DNA of 64,000 bases from Desulfuromonadaceae bacterium (GCA_028687585.1 JAQTZV010000025.1:22363-86362), one strand, 5' to 3'; shown: positions 19,352-28,187, counted from the stretch's first letter. A program made the numbers and translations. The notes: generated by a model not told the origin, from the letters alone.

Positions 19352-19777
19352 ATGGCCAGTCTCAACAAAGTAATGCTGATCGGTAATCTGGGCAAAGACC
19401 CTGAAGTGCGTTTCACCGCATCGGGTCAGGCTGTAGCAGGTTTTTCACTGGCAACGAGTGAAAAATTCAAGGGGAAAAACGGAGAATGGGAAGAGCGTAC
19501 CGAATGGCACAACATTACACTCTGGGGCAAGTTGGCGGAAATATCAGGCGAATACCTTTCCAAAGGCAAAACCATTTACGTTGAAGGGCGCCTGCAGACC
19601 CGCAAGTGGCAGGACAAAAGCGGTAATGACCGCTATACCACCGAGATTGTCGGAGACAAAATGCAGATGCTCTCACCGAAAGGAGAGAAGAGCGGAGGAG
19701 ACAACTCGCCAGCTCCGAAAAGTAACAGCTCAAACTACGAGGAGCCGCCTTTCCAGGACGACGACATTCCGTTCTGA
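19352..19777 (+). CDS. ssb: single-stranded DNA-binding protein
   Basis: A 141-residue SSB with an OB fold (about 1-108; starts [20 protein letters not shown], with [12 protein letters not shown] and [13 protein letters not shown]) and a flexible Gly/Ser/Pro linker. The C-terminus is the acidic tip DDDIPF that binds DNA polymerase III chi subunit, RecQ, PriA and other partners. AAGGAGT precedes the ATG. The gene ends at a strong terminator, so ihfA-ssb is a short two-gene unit. Confidence 0.97.
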   Translation: MASLNKVMLIGNLGKDPEVRFTASGQAVAGFSLATSEKFKGKNGEWEERTEWHNITLWGKLAEISGEYLSKGKTIYVEGRLQTRKWQDKSGNDRYTTEIVGDKMQMLSPKGEKSGGDNSPAPKSNSSNYEEPPFQDDDIPF

Positions 19778-19803
19778 CGCTGGTATGATAAAAAAATGCA
19801 AAC

Positions 19804-19837
19804 AAAAGGCCGGAAATCCTGTGATTTCCGGCCTTTT
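19804..19837 (+). terminator. intrinsic terminator after ssb
   Basis: A perfect 14-bp inverted repeat (AAAAGGCCGGAAAT, loop CCTGTG, ATTTCCGGCCTTTT) begins 27 bp after the ssb stop. The A/T ends let it work in both directions. Confidence 0.93.
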
Positions 19838-20110
19838 CGCGTTTACAATCCCAAAATCCATTACCCCCCAATTATGGTAACAAAATAGGTACTGAAAAAA
19901 TGTAAACAACGGGGATTTATCGCTGCAGCTTTTTATTTTTCCTCCTTTTTGGTGGCATACCAAACGAGAGTGTCCGATGTCTTCAGGCTATCTCAGAGTG
20001 ATGTCCGCTAATCTGTTAAGAGAGATCCAGCGGGCATTATATTCTCCTCTCTCATGGCTGTACCAACTGCGTATCCACACATATAAACTTGAATCCATAC
20101 TTCACAAATA

Positions 20111-20152
20111 ATTTCATGAAATATGAAATATATTTCGTGAAATAACTTGACA
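20111..20152 (+). promoter_or_regulatory. tandem palindromic operator and -35 box upstream of gntR
   Basis: Two perfect 12-bp palindromes with consensus ATTTCRTGAAAT lie at 20111-20122 and 20132-20143, 21 bp apart, that is two helical turns on the same face of DNA. A consensus -35 box TTGACA follows at 20147-20152 and a weak -10 (TAAAAC) at 20171-20176. The site fits a dimeric regulator binding twice next to the promoter, most simply the GntR-family protein encoded just downstream. The regulator identity is inference. Confidence 0.7.
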
Positions 20153-20183
20153 AACCTACCCACAATTGACTAAAACCGTTCCC

Positions 20184-20906
20184 ATGATAAAAGTACATAA
20201 ACAAAGACTCAGTCACCAAGTATATGACATCCTCAAAGAGATGATAGCGGATTACCGTTTCAGCCCCGGTGCCCGCATCAACGTAGAGCAAATTGCCAAA
20301 GAAGTTGGTGCGAGCCGCACCCCCGTATGGGAGGCCGTTCACCGACTCATTCAGGAAGGCCTTCTGGAGAATATACCTAACCGTGGTGTCTTTATGTTGG
20401 CTCTGACACCAAAGATGGCGATCGAACTCTATGTCATCAGAGAAGCGCTCGAGGGGCTTGCCGCCAGATGTGCTATACCAAAAGTAAATGAACAGGTGCT
20501 CAAGAAGATGGCCAAGCTTATTGAAGAGCAGCGAAAGGTGGTGGCGGAGGAAAATCTGGTGGGCTACTCCCAGCTTGACTATGAATTTCATTCACTTGTC
20601 TACGAATTGAGCGGGAACCGCACCCTTCTAGAAATACTGGGGGCCGTGAAGAATAAGATGCGCCCAGTTGCATTCCAGATCAAGCCGATACTCTCCAGGC
20701 TTCTGGAGGACCATATGGAGATTCTGGCGGCCTTTCAGGACAGGGATTCAGACAGGGCGGAGGCGGCATTCCGCAATCACAATCTTAAAATGATCGAGCA
20801 GATAAAACAGACCATGAATCCTGACGAATGGGAGGAGGTGCAGGTGGAGTACGGTGTCGGGAAAAAAAGCAGGAACAGTGATGTTGGGGATGCCCGAAAT
20901 AAATAG
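20184..20906 (+). CDS. GntR-family regulator, FadR/FCD subfamily
   Basis: A 240-residue protein with an N-terminal winged helix (KQRLSHQVYDILKEMIADYRF, SPGARINVEQIAKEVGASRTPVWEA) and a C-terminal helical FCD ligand domain (about 85-225) with the metal-site histidine pattern (DYEFHSLVYELSGN, DHMEILAAF, RNHNLKMI). Such regulators sense small carboxylates. Start: a TTG at 20166 extends the frame, but that overlaps the presumed -10 box, so ATG 20184 is used; it lacks a Shine-Dalgarno sequence and the mRNA could be leaderless. It is the first gene of the ABC importer cassette and likely controls it. Confidence 0.88.
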   Translation: MIKVHKQRLSHQVYDILKEMIADYRFSPGARINVEQIAKEVGASRTPVWEAVHRLIQEGLLENIPNRGVFMLALTPKMAIELYVIREALEGLAARCAIPKVNEQVLKKMAKLIEEQRKVVAEENLVGYSQLDYEFHSLVYELSGNRTLLEILGAVKNKMRPVAFQIKPILSRLLEDHMEILAAFQDRDSDRAEAAFRNHNLKMIEQIKQTMNPDEWEEVQVEYGVGKKSRNSDVGDARNK

Positions 20907-20980
20907 CGGGCACGCAATGATGGAATCCTTCCATTGGCGGGAATAACTAGTAATTTTCGATGGCGAAAGGAGAATTTACA

Positions 20981-22234
20981 ATGAACAAAAAATCCATTCT
21001 TTGTCTTATGTTTTCTTGTGTATTCATGGTCGGTTTCCTTGTACCCGTTGAGTCGCGGGCCAAGGCCCCCGATAAGGTAAAAATCGGACTTATGTTCGGT
21101 TTAACCGGTGCTGCGTCTCCTATCGGTCCGGTGCAGCTTGACGGTGCGAAGCTCGCCATCAAGGAGATTAATGCGGCAGGGGGTGTGAAATTCGGGAGCA
21201 AGAAGGTTCCCATAGAGACTTTGGTGAGGGATGACGAGTCAAAGCCGGATATCGCAATCCGGAGATTTCGGGAACTCGTAGAAGAGAGCAAGGTCCATGT
21301 CATCGTAGGCCAAACCTTTGCGCCGATTTCAGCGGCACTGAATAAAGAGGTGAAGAAGACCCCAATACCCTATTTTCCTGTAAACGTTGTGGCGATCAAC
21401 ATGTTTGAAAAGGGCGAGATGGCCGAGACAACATTCGCCATTCACGGAGCTGCGTACTCAATCGGATACGCCGGAGCAGCCTACATTGTGGACAAGTTGG
21501 GATATAAAAAAATTGTGTTCTTTGGCCCGGCCTACGCCTTTGGTCGAGACCAGTGGGCAGGGGCCAAGGCCGCCTTCGATAAACGCGGGGTCAAAGTGGA
21601 ATACGTGGAATCACCGGTTGGTACGAGCGACTATACTTCCTACCTGCTGAAGATCGGGGAGAAAAAGCCTGAAATCGTGATGCTGGCCCACTGGGGGGTG
21701 GACGCCATTAACGTCCTCAAGCAGACCTATGAAACGGGTCTTAAGAATAAGAGCAAGATATGGTTTGACTGGATGACCAACTCCTTTGGTAGCGGTGTAC
21801 CGCCTGAGGCTCTCGAAGGAGTCTATTCCCTCATGTCCTGGTACTACGATATGAAGGGTTTCCAGGATGCAGCAATCGTAAAGGCTTCCGACGCATTCAC
21901 CAAGAAATTTATGAAAGAGTACAATTACCCGCCAGATCCTTATTCTGCTATGGCCTATGAAGGCGTCATGGAAGCGGTGCGGGCCATGGAGCTCGCCCAA
22001 TCCACGGACGGCAAGGCGATGGCAAAGGCCCTCATGGCCAGCCCCAAATTTAATTCCATGAAAGGACAGGGTGTATGGAGAGCGGATCATCAGCCTCTCT
22101 TCAAATACGGCGCTTACGTGGTAGTCGGCAAGGGCGCAAAGGAAAGAAAGGACCAAAAGTGGGACCTGGTAAAGATTGTCGGCGCCTATACTGGCGAAGA
22201 TTATCTGCCGGCGCTCTCAACAATAGGGTACTGA
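20981..22234 (+). CDS. ABC transporter substrate-binding protein, amide/branched-chain type
   Basis: A 417-residue periplasmic binding protein. ATG 20981 is preferred over 20960 because AAAGGAGA lies seven bases upstream and a signal peptide follows at once (MNKKSILCLMFSCVFMVGFL). The mature part starts KVKIGLMFGLTGAASPIGPVQLDGAKLAIKEIN, the Peripla_BP_6 pattern of LivK/AmiC/UrtA-like receptors. The ligand is unknown; the neighbouring hydrolase of the isochorismatase fold suggests an amide or carbamoyl compound. It is followed by both ATPases, both permeases and two enzymes in the same direction, so it belongs to a single import-and-use unit. Confidence 0.88.
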   Translation: MNKKSILCLMFSCVFMVGFLVPVESRAKAPDKVKIGLMFGLTGAASPIGPVQLDGAKLAIKEINAAGGVKFGSKKVPIETLVRDDESKPDIAIRRFRELVEESKVHVIVGQTFAPISAALNKEVKKTPIPYFPVNVVAINMFEKGEMAETTFAIHGAAYSIGYAGAAYIVDKLGYKKIVFFGPAYAFGRDQWAGAKAAFDKRGVKVEYVESPVGTSDYTSYLLKIGEKKPEIVMLAHWGVDAINVLKQTYETGLKNKSKIWFDWMTNSFGSGVPPEALEGVYSLMSWYYDMKGFQDAAIVKASDAFTKKFMKEYNYPPDPYSAMAYEGVMEAVRAMELAQSTDGKAMAKALMASPKFNSMKGQGVWRADHQPLFKYGAYVVVGKGAKERKDQKWDLVKIVGAYTGEDYLPALSTIGY

Positions 22235-22290
22235 TATTGAGCAGGGGCGGGATATATTTCCCGCCCCCAACCCCTTGTGGGGAGAGGGTT

Positions 22291-23070
22291 ATGGAAAAAA
22301 GAAACATCATAGAAACAAAAGGGGTCACGATCCAGTTTAACGGCCTGGTTGCCGTTAACGGCGTTGACTTCTCCATGATGGAGGGGGAGGCCGTCGGTAT
22401 CATAGGATCCAACGGCGCTGGGAAGACCACTTTTTTCAACCTCCTCACCGGCATGTTTCCCCCCACGAGCGGCGCAGTTTTCTACGACGGGAATGATATT
22501 ACCCAGGTGCCTCCCCACAAGCGGGTAATGATGGGGATGGTACGGACCTTTCAGCTTGTTTCAGTGTTTGATTCCCTCACCGTTGTGGATAACCTCATCC
22601 TGTCGGTAACGCGGTCTCGCGAACAACAGAGGCCAAAAGGCAGTTTTTTCTTTGCCGATGCCCGTCACCCTTCTGTACTTAAAACCTGCGAAGAGGCACT
22701 GGCAACCATGGGTATAGAAGACAAAGCAAATTTCATGACCTCCGTGCTCTCATACGGCGACAAGAGGAAGCTCGAGATTGCTGTTGCCCTCTCTCTCAAG
22801 CCGAGGATACTCCTCCTTGACGAGCCTTTTGCCGGCCTCGGCGATTTTGAGATAGAAGAGGTTTCCTCCATCATTCGAAGGGTTAAAGAGAATTTTTCAT
22901 TCATTATCATTGAGCACAAGATATCCCGGATCGTGGACCTGGTGCAACGTTTGAGCGTCATGCATGAAGGCAGACTCATCGCAGAAGGTGTGCCGGCCGA
23001 GGTGCTCCGCAACCCCCTCGTGAGAGAGGTCTACTGGGGAAAAGAGGAGGGTCTTGCATGCTCAGTGTGA
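22291..23070 (+). CDS. livG: branched-chain/amide ABC transporter ATPase LivG-type
   Basis: A 259-residue ATPase from ATG 22291, which has GGAGAGGG upstream; the longer open frame from 22075 overlaps the receptor gene and is not real. Walker A is GSNGAGKTTFFN, Walker B is ILLLDEPFAG, and the H-loop is IIIEHK. The signature motif is weakened to LSYGDKRKLEIA (LSYGD instead of LSGGQ), as in many LivG proteins. The C-terminal extension HEGRLIAEGVPAEVL with PLVREVYWG is typical of LivG. It overlaps livF by 13 bp. Confidence 0.92.
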   Translation: MEKRNIIETKGVTIQFNGLVAVNGVDFSMMEGEAVGIIGSNGAGKTTFFNLLTGMFPPTSGAVFYDGNDITQVPPHKRVMMGMVRTFQLVSVFDSLTVVDNLILSVTRSREQQRPKGSFFFADARHPSVLKTCEEALATMGIEDKANFMTSVLSYGDKRKLEIAVALSLKPRILLLDEPFAGLGDFEIEEVSSIIRRVKENFSFIIIEHKISRIVDLVQRLSVMHEGRLIAEGVPAEVLRNPLVREVYWGKEEGLACSV

Positions 23071-23747
23071 CTAATCTCGATGTTGCATACGGAAACGCCA
23101 TGGCACTCCATGGAATATCCATAGAGGTTGAACAGGGACAGATGGTTTTTATCGCCGGTCGGAACGGCGCGGGAAAGACCACACTCTTCAAGTCAATAGC
23201 GGGTTTTCTGGAGCCAAGATCAGGCGCAATTCTTTTTGAGGGGAAGAGCATAGTGGGACTGCCACCCGAAAAGGTGGCTCTCCTCGGTATCAGATATATA
23301 TTTCAGGATAAGCGTGTCTTTTCCAACCTGACAGTAAGGGAGAACATTGAGCTTGCCGCCTATCCCGTAAACGTGAATATGAAAGAAGCTGTGGACAAGG
23401 TTCTCCAGATCTATCCCAAAATGGAAAATTTTCTCTCCCTGAGAGCAGGCAGCTTGAGTGGCGGACAAAGACAGATACTGCTTATCGGCAGGGCACTCAT
23501 AGGGGACCCGAAACTCCTGCTGATTGATGAGCCCACAGAAGGCCTTGCTGCCGGAACAATAAACGACATTCTTAACGTACTCTCGGCCATGAAGGGCAAG
23601 GTTTCGATGGTAATAGTGGAACAGAATCTTTCCGTAGTCGGTATGCTTGCAGACAAGGTTTACATGGTCAAGGAAGGCAAGATCATGAAAGAGATGGTGA
23701 ACAAAGCGGAGATTAACGACAAGATGGCGATGGAGCAGTTTCTGTGA
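23058..23747 (+). CDS. livF: branched-chain/amide ABC transporter ATPase LivF-type
   Basis: A 229-residue ATPase: Walker A GRNGAGKTTLFKS, Q-loop YIFQDKRVFSNLTV, signature LSGGQRQILLIGRAL, Walker B LLLIDEPTEGLA and H-loop IVEQNLS. The EQN at the H-loop is characteristic of LivF. It pairs with the preceding LivG-type subunit in the cytoplasm. The downstream hydrolase gene begins 65 bp later. Confidence 0.92.
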   Translation: MLSVTNLDVAYGNAMALHGISIEVEQGQMVFIAGRNGAGKTTLFKSIAGFLEPRSGAILFEGKSIVGLPPEKVALLGIRYIFQDKRVFSNLTVRENIELAAYPVNVNMKEAVDKVLQIYPKMENFLSLRAGSLSGGQRQILLIGRALIGDPKLLLIDEPTEGLAAGTINDILNVLSAMKGKVSMVIVEQNLSVVGMLADKVYMVKEGKIMKEMVNKAEINDKMAMEQFL

Positions 23748-23812
23748 AACATACCCGTAACTCGTCATCCGTGTTGCGTAAAAAAAACTAACCACATAAG
23801 GAGGATTTAGAC

Positions 23813-24475
23813 ATGGCAAAGCAGATGATAGAGGCAGCAAAGACGGCAATAGTTTTGATCGAACCCCAGTATGATTTCCTTAAACCGGGTGGTTCAATGT
23901 ACCAGTTTATTGCGCAACAACTAGAAGAGCGGCAGGTAATACCGAACCTTGTTGACCTGGTAAAGTCGGCGAGGAGCAAGGTAAAAAAGATCATTTATGT
24001 GCCCTTCGAAGCCTTTGAACCGGGGTTCCCCGAGATTGACAAGAAGGGACCTGGCATGGGCGGACTGAGAGGTCTTGAAATCGATATGCCTACAGGTTGG
24101 AAGATTGACGGCAAACCGGTGAGCGGCGCGTGGGTGGCAGGAACCCCAGGCCCCGAGATCATCCCGGAACTTACCCCGGAAAAGGGCGATATTATCGTGC
24201 GAGGCAAGAAAACTCTCGATGCGTTCTGGTCGACGGCCCTCGACTACACACTCCGGGTGAACATGGTTGACACGGTGGCAATCGTGGGCTTCCACACCAA
24301 CTGGTGCGTAGAATCAACGGCCAGATCCGCCTACGACAAGGGGTACAACGTTATCGTGATCGGTGACTGTACCGGCACGGATACGGCTGAAGAGCAAAAT
24401 TATGTGGAAAAATTCATATTCCCGAAAATTGGCACGGTCATGAAGTACAAAGAGTTCCTCACGAATCTCAAGTAA
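23813..24475 (+). CDS. isochorismatase-fold cysteine hydrolase (amidase-like)
   Basis: A 220-residue protein of the isochorismatase / nicotinamidase / N-carbamoylsarcosine amidase superfamily. The nucleophile lies in HTNWCVESTAR (Cys165) with the cis-peptide environment before it, and Lys132 in RGKKTLDAFWSTAL fits the catalytic lysine. The usual catalytic Asp (as in VDVQNDF of nicotinamidase) is Glu17 in LIEPQYDF. The family cleaves C-N amide or carbamoyl bonds. Placed inside an ABC importer operon between livF and livM, it probably acts on the imported compound. GGAGG precedes the ATG. The exact substrate is unknown. Confidence 0.8.
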   Translation: MAKQMIEAAKTAIVLIEPQYDFLKPGGSMYQFIAQQLEERQVIPNLVDLVKSARSKVKKIIYVPFEAFEPGFPEIDKKGPGMGGLRGLEIDMPTGWKIDGKPVSGAWVAGTPGPEIIPELTPEKGDIIVRGKKTLDAFWSTALDYTLRVNMVDTVAIVGFHTNWCVESTARSAYDKGYNVIVIGDCTGTDTAEEQNYVEKFIFPKIGTVMKYKEFLTNLK

Positions 24476-24499
24476 AAAGGGCGAATCCCCCTCCCCCTC

Positions 24500-24541
24500 G
24501 TTAGTCTTGGAGTGCCCACCCCGGGGCACTTCAGGGCTAAC
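24500..24541 (+). other. intercistronic stem-loop between hydrolase and livM
   Basis: A two-part hairpin: outer arms GTTAG (24500-24504) and CTAAC (24537-24541), inner perfect arms AGTGCCC (24511-24517) and GGGCACT (24524-24530) with loop ACCCCG. There is no T tract, so it is more likely an mRNA-processing or stability element, tuning ATPase versus permease levels, than a full terminator. Confidence 0.55.
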
Positions 24542-24564
24542 GTCCGGGTGTATTCGGGGAGTAG

Positions 24565-25557
24565 ATGACGAAGAGGGAGAGGAGCTATACATTGTCCATC
24601 CAGAGCAGCAACGGCTTAAAAAGCTTCCGTGATATTCTCTTTATTGCCGCCGGGTTCCTGGTGATCATGCCCGTACTGGGCATAAACCGGACCACTGATT
24701 TCATTATCTTCTCCATCTTCGTGATGGGCTTCAACATCCTCTACGGTTTTATGGGAAGGTTGTCCTTCGGCCACATGCTTTACCTGGGATGCGGGGCTTA
24801 CGGAATGACCCTTTTCACCGAACATGTTTCCCGGAACCCCTTCCTTGCCGTCATTGCGGGCATCTGTGCGGGAGTTCTTGTCGGTGCGATCCTTGGACCC
24901 ATTGTCGTCAGGACCACGGGGGCCTGTTTTGCTCTTATCAACCTGGCCTTCAATCAGATCGGGTACTTTCTTGCTGTCGTGGCTTTTTCAAAATACACGG
25001 GGGGGGAAGACGGCATGTCGGTCTCCTTCTCCAAGTTCGGATTTATTGACTTCAGCAACAAACCGTTCAAATTCGGTTTTGTCCTATTCTGCCTCCTCCT
25101 CACCTACTATCTCCTCAGGAAGTTAACCTCATCTCCATACGGGGTACTCATAAAATCCATCAAGGAGAATGAAACCAGAGTCAAGTTCCTGGGTTACAAT
25201 ACGTTTGTCTACAAGTGGATCACTTTCATCATCTCCACAGCTCTGTCCGCCTTTGCAGGTGCCCTCTCCATGCTGAATTACGGGTATGTGACGCCAAGTT
25301 TTATTGATCCATCGAGGGCTGTTGAAGTAATATTTGCCGCCCTTATCGGCGGCGCAGGGAGCCTCTACGGGTCCATAATCGGCGGGGTCATCTACATGGC
25401 CATCAGTAACTATCTCGCCTCATATATACCAAGGTGGGAGATGTTTCTGGGCTTTACCCTGCTGATCGTCGTATTCCGGTTTAGGACGGGCGTCTGGGGT
25501 TACGTTTCCGAGAAGTTCAATGGTCGCACCAAAGCAATGCCGGTGAGGACGTTATGA
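24565..25557 (+). CDS. livM: branched-chain/amide ABC transporter permease LivM-type
   Basis: A 330-residue membrane protein with eight to nine helices. The LivM signature region is present as MGRLSFGHMLYLGCGAYGMTLF, and the EAA-like cytoplasmic loop as KSIKENETRVKFLGYN. The end GGAGSLYGSIIGGVIYMAI is typical of the family. Ten of its fifteen arginines are encoded by AGA/AGG, unlike neighbouring operons. It overlaps livH by 4 bp (ATGA). Confidence 0.9.
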   Translation: MTKRERSYTLSIQSSNGLKSFRDILFIAAGFLVIMPVLGINRTTDFIIFSIFVMGFNILYGFMGRLSFGHMLYLGCGAYGMTLFTEHVSRNPFLAVIAGICAGVLVGAILGPIVVRTTGACFALINLAFNQIGYFLAVVAFSKYTGGEDGMSVSFSKFGFIDFSNKPFKFGFVLFCLLLTYYLLRKLTSSPYGVLIKSIKENETRVKFLGYNTFVYKWITFIISTALSAFAGALSMLNYGYVTPSFIDPSRAVEVIFAALIGGAGSLYGSIIGGVIYMAISNYLASYIPRWEMFLGFTLLIVVFRFRTGVWGYVSEKFNGRTKAMPVRTL

Positions 25558-26387
25558 TAAATACAATTGCCTATGGGCTGACAATCGGCGCCATACTGTT
25601 CATTATCAGTATTGGCCTTTCGCTTACCTTCGGAACCATGAGAATCGTAAATTTTGCCCATGGCCTTGTTTACACGATCGGCGCATACCTTATAGTCAGT
25701 GTACTGCCAATTGTCAGGAACAACTTTATTCTCGGAGCCATTATAGCTGTTCTTGCCGTCATACCGATAAGTTATGTAATAGAGCGTTTTGTTATCAGAA
25801 AACTCTACGGCGTCTCCATCGACTATGCAATCATAGCGACCTATGCCGTTGCTCTCATCGGCATAGATGCCATAAAATGGATATGGGGTGCCTCACCTAT
25901 ACCTCTTTCAGATCCCGTGGGGATTGATGTGCATTTTTTTGGCATAACCCTGCCCCTCTACAGGCTCATCATTATTATACTCGCCCTCGTTATCTTCTTT
26001 GCTCTCTCAGTTTTTTTCAAAAAAACCATGGTGGGGAAGATCGTTGTTGCAGCCCTGGATGACAAGGATGCGGTAAGGAGTCTGGGGATCAGTGTCGATA
26101 AATATTTTACCTATGTCTTTGTCATCGGAAGCTCTCTTGCCGCTTTGGGAGGAGTTCTGTACGCGCCAATCACTTCAGTTCATCCTTATATGGGGATGAT
26201 GGTCCTCCTGGTTAGTTTTGCCGTGGTCATCGTAGGAGGGCTCGGCAACATAAAGGGGACATTTATTTCTGCATTTGTTCTTGGAATGGTTATGGCCATA
26301 ACGGGAAGATTTTGGGGGCCTGCGGCAGAAACTATGGTGTTCGTAGTCATGGCCATTGTGCTCATCTTCAAACCCATTGAAGTATGA
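25554..26387 (+). CDS. livH: branched-chain/amide ABC transporter permease LivH-type
   Basis: A 277-residue permease with about eight helices. The motif GLSLTFGTMRIVNFAHG near the N-terminus and GGLGNIKGTFISAFVLGM near the C-terminus are family hallmarks. It forms the heterodimeric membrane channel with LivM. It overlaps both the preceding livM and the following kinase by 4 bp, so the kinase is translationally coupled to the importer. Six of seven arginines use AGA/AGG codons. Confidence 0.92.
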   Translation: MINTIAYGLTIGAILFIISIGLSLTFGTMRIVNFAHGLVYTIGAYLIVSVLPIVRNNFILGAIIAVLAVIPISYVIERFVIRKLYGVSIDYAIIATYAVALIGIDAIKWIWGASPIPLSDPVGIDVHFFGITLPLYRLIIIILALVIFFALSVFFKKTMVGKIVVAALDDKDAVRSLGISVDKYFTYVFVIGSSLAALGGVLYAPITSVHPYMGMMVLLVSFAVVIVGGLGNIKGTFISAFVLGMVMAITGRFWGPAAETMVFVVMAIVLIFKPIEV

Positions 26388-27745
26388 CGTCGGCTAGCCC
26401 TTCTGCATATGAATTAACCGACATTTTTCATGCTGCTCTTGGTGCCGCAGACCCTTATGAGTGTGTAACACAGCATATTGACCACATTTCACGAACATTC
26501 CGTGATGGTGGCTTCAAGAGGCTCTTTCTTGTAAGTTTCGGGAAAGCCGCTTATTTAATGGCCAGCGCTGCGTGTGACCACTTGCCACAAACCATAAGCC
26601 GCGGCATTGTTATTACCAAGTACGGCCACACACAGGAAGCCGCTCTTTCTCCCTTGGTGGAAGTCTTTGAGGCAGGTCATCCAGTGCCTGATGAAAATGG
26701 GCTGGCTGCAACAAGAAAAGTGACTAATCTGTTGAATAACGCTGATGAACAGACCCTCGTTCTTTTCCTTATCTCGGGCGGAGGTTCAGCCCTTTTTGTG
26801 GATCCCGCCCCACACATAACTCTCGCTGAAAAACAGGAGGTAACGAGTCTGCTTCTTAAAGCAGGTGCGAATATCGAGGAACTCAATGCCGTGAGAAAGC
26901 ATATTTCGCTGGTGAAAGGAGGGCGTCTCGCCGAACTTGCTTATCCGGCTAAGGTTATCTCCCTCATCCTTTCAGATGTTATCGGGGACAGACTTGACGT
27001 TATTGCGTCGGGGCCCACAGCTCCTGATGACTCTACCTTCTCGCAAGCTCTTGAGGTGGTTGGCAAATATGGTTTGCTGGGCAGTATACCGGCTTCTGTA
27101 AAGAGCCTCCTCGACAATGGCGCCAGCGACAAGCTGCCTGAAACCCCAAAGCGTGGAAACCTGGTCTTTGACTACGTGGAGAACATCATTGTGGGGAGCA
27201 ACGGCAAGGCCACAGAAGCCGCCAGGCAGAAAGCCACTGAAATGGGATTCGATGCCGCCGTTCTGTCATCCGAGTTGAAAGGCGAAGCCCGCTTGGTCGG
27301 GAAAGAACTGGCAACAAAGGCCCGAGAGATAGTGGAATCACGCCCCGCTTCGCCTAATCCTGATCGTCCCGTATGCCTGATCTGCGGCGGCGAGACAACT
27401 GTGACGGTAAGCGGAAGCGGGAGGGGGGGGCGTAATACAGAACTGGCCCTTGCCTTCGCGTTGGAAGTTGAAGGTATTCCCGGAATCGCGTTTCTGTCGG
27501 CAGGAACCGACGGCACAGACGGGCCAACGGATGCGGCCGGTGCTTTTGCCGATGGGGAGACCACGGGGAATGCACGCAGGGCCGGCCACGATCCAGAAAC
27601 ATATCTTGCCAATAACGACTCTTACAACTTTTTCAGGGAGGCAGGCGGCCTCTTCATCACAGGCCCCACCGGTACGAACGTGATGGACCTCCAGATCATA
27701 CTTATTAAACCGCAAGTTGCTGAGTTATCATCACGTAAAGCGTAA
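26384..27745 (+). CDS. glycerate 2-kinase (MOFRL family)
   Basis: A 453-residue protein with the DUF4147 N-terminal domain (SFGKAAYLMASAACDHLPQ, GHPVPDENGLAATRKV, LISGGGSALFVDP) and the C-terminal MOFRL domain (GGETTVTVSGSGRGGRNTE, SAGTDGTDGPTDAAGAF). Members phosphorylate D-glycerate to 2-phosphoglycerate; some act on hydroxypyruvate. Its 4-bp overlap with livH ties it to the importer, which suggests the imported compound, after hydrolysis, ends as glycerate or a close analogue. That link is inference. It is the last gene of the cassette. Confidence 0.88.
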   Translation: MTSASPSAYELTDIFHAALGAADPYECVTQHIDHISRTFRDGGFKRLFLVSFGKAAYLMASAACDHLPQTISRGIVITKYGHTQEAALSPLVEVFEAGHPVPDENGLAATRKVTNLLNNADEQTLVLFLISGGGSALFVDPAPHITLAEKQEVTSLLLKAGANIEELNAVRKHISLVKGGRLAELAYPAKVISLILSDVIGDRLDVIASGPTAPDDSTFSQALEVVGKYGLLGSIPASVKSLLDNGASDKLPETPKRGNLVFDYVENIIVGSNGKATEAARQKATEMGFDAAVLSSELKGEARLVGKELATKAREIVESRPASPNPDRPVCLICGGETTVTVSGSGRGGRNTELALAFALEVEGIPGIAFLSAGTDGTDGPTDAAGAFADGETTGNARRAGHDPETYLANNDSYNFFREAGGLFITGPTGTNVMDLQIILIKPQVAELSSRKA

Positions 27746-28187
27746 ATTCAAATTGCCTTAGCTGTAGTTTTACTAAGCAGCGGCAGGTTGGAGGAGGAAA
27801 CGCACCTGCACCTGACCGATCTTGGAGATCTGGCAGGGATCGATGCCATCCGCGATGCGGTCATACCAAGTTCAACAATCAGATATATATTCTTACCGAC
27901 GGCACTGTTCCCGTAATTCCTAGCAACACCCCACTTCATTACATTGGATTGCAAATATATCAGAACCTCCTCCAAGCCTGGTTTCCCGTTAATCTGTTCT
28001 AAATAGATGATATACCGGTCGGCACGCTTCATGCGAAGGCGTTAAACAAAATCAACATTCATTCCTATCGACTTGGATTCAAATAAATTGCAAATTATCT
28101 TGCAATAATAGATGGCAAAAGTGAAATGGTTACTCCCGCTGATTTCAACTTGGCACTGATTCGTGATTGCTGATAAGATGACTTATC
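27746..28187. other. intergenic region with possible gene remnant
   Basis: About 440 bp. A minus-strand 94-codon frame (27748-28032, starting MKRADRYIIYLEQINGKPGLEEVLIYLQ) has a plausible helical first half, but its second half is low-complexity Arg/Ser-rich and unlike a normal protein end, so it may be a remnant or spurious. No clear terminator follows the kinase. The remaining 150 bp before the ABC exporter are A+T-rich and probably hold its promoter. Confidence 0.4.

Noticed and set aside
28150..28187. Sigma-54-like promoter (TTGGCAC ... TTGC) before the ABC exporter gene
   Set aside because: The two elements are 16 rather than the required 11 bases apart (GG to GC), so the match does not fit sigma-54 spacing.
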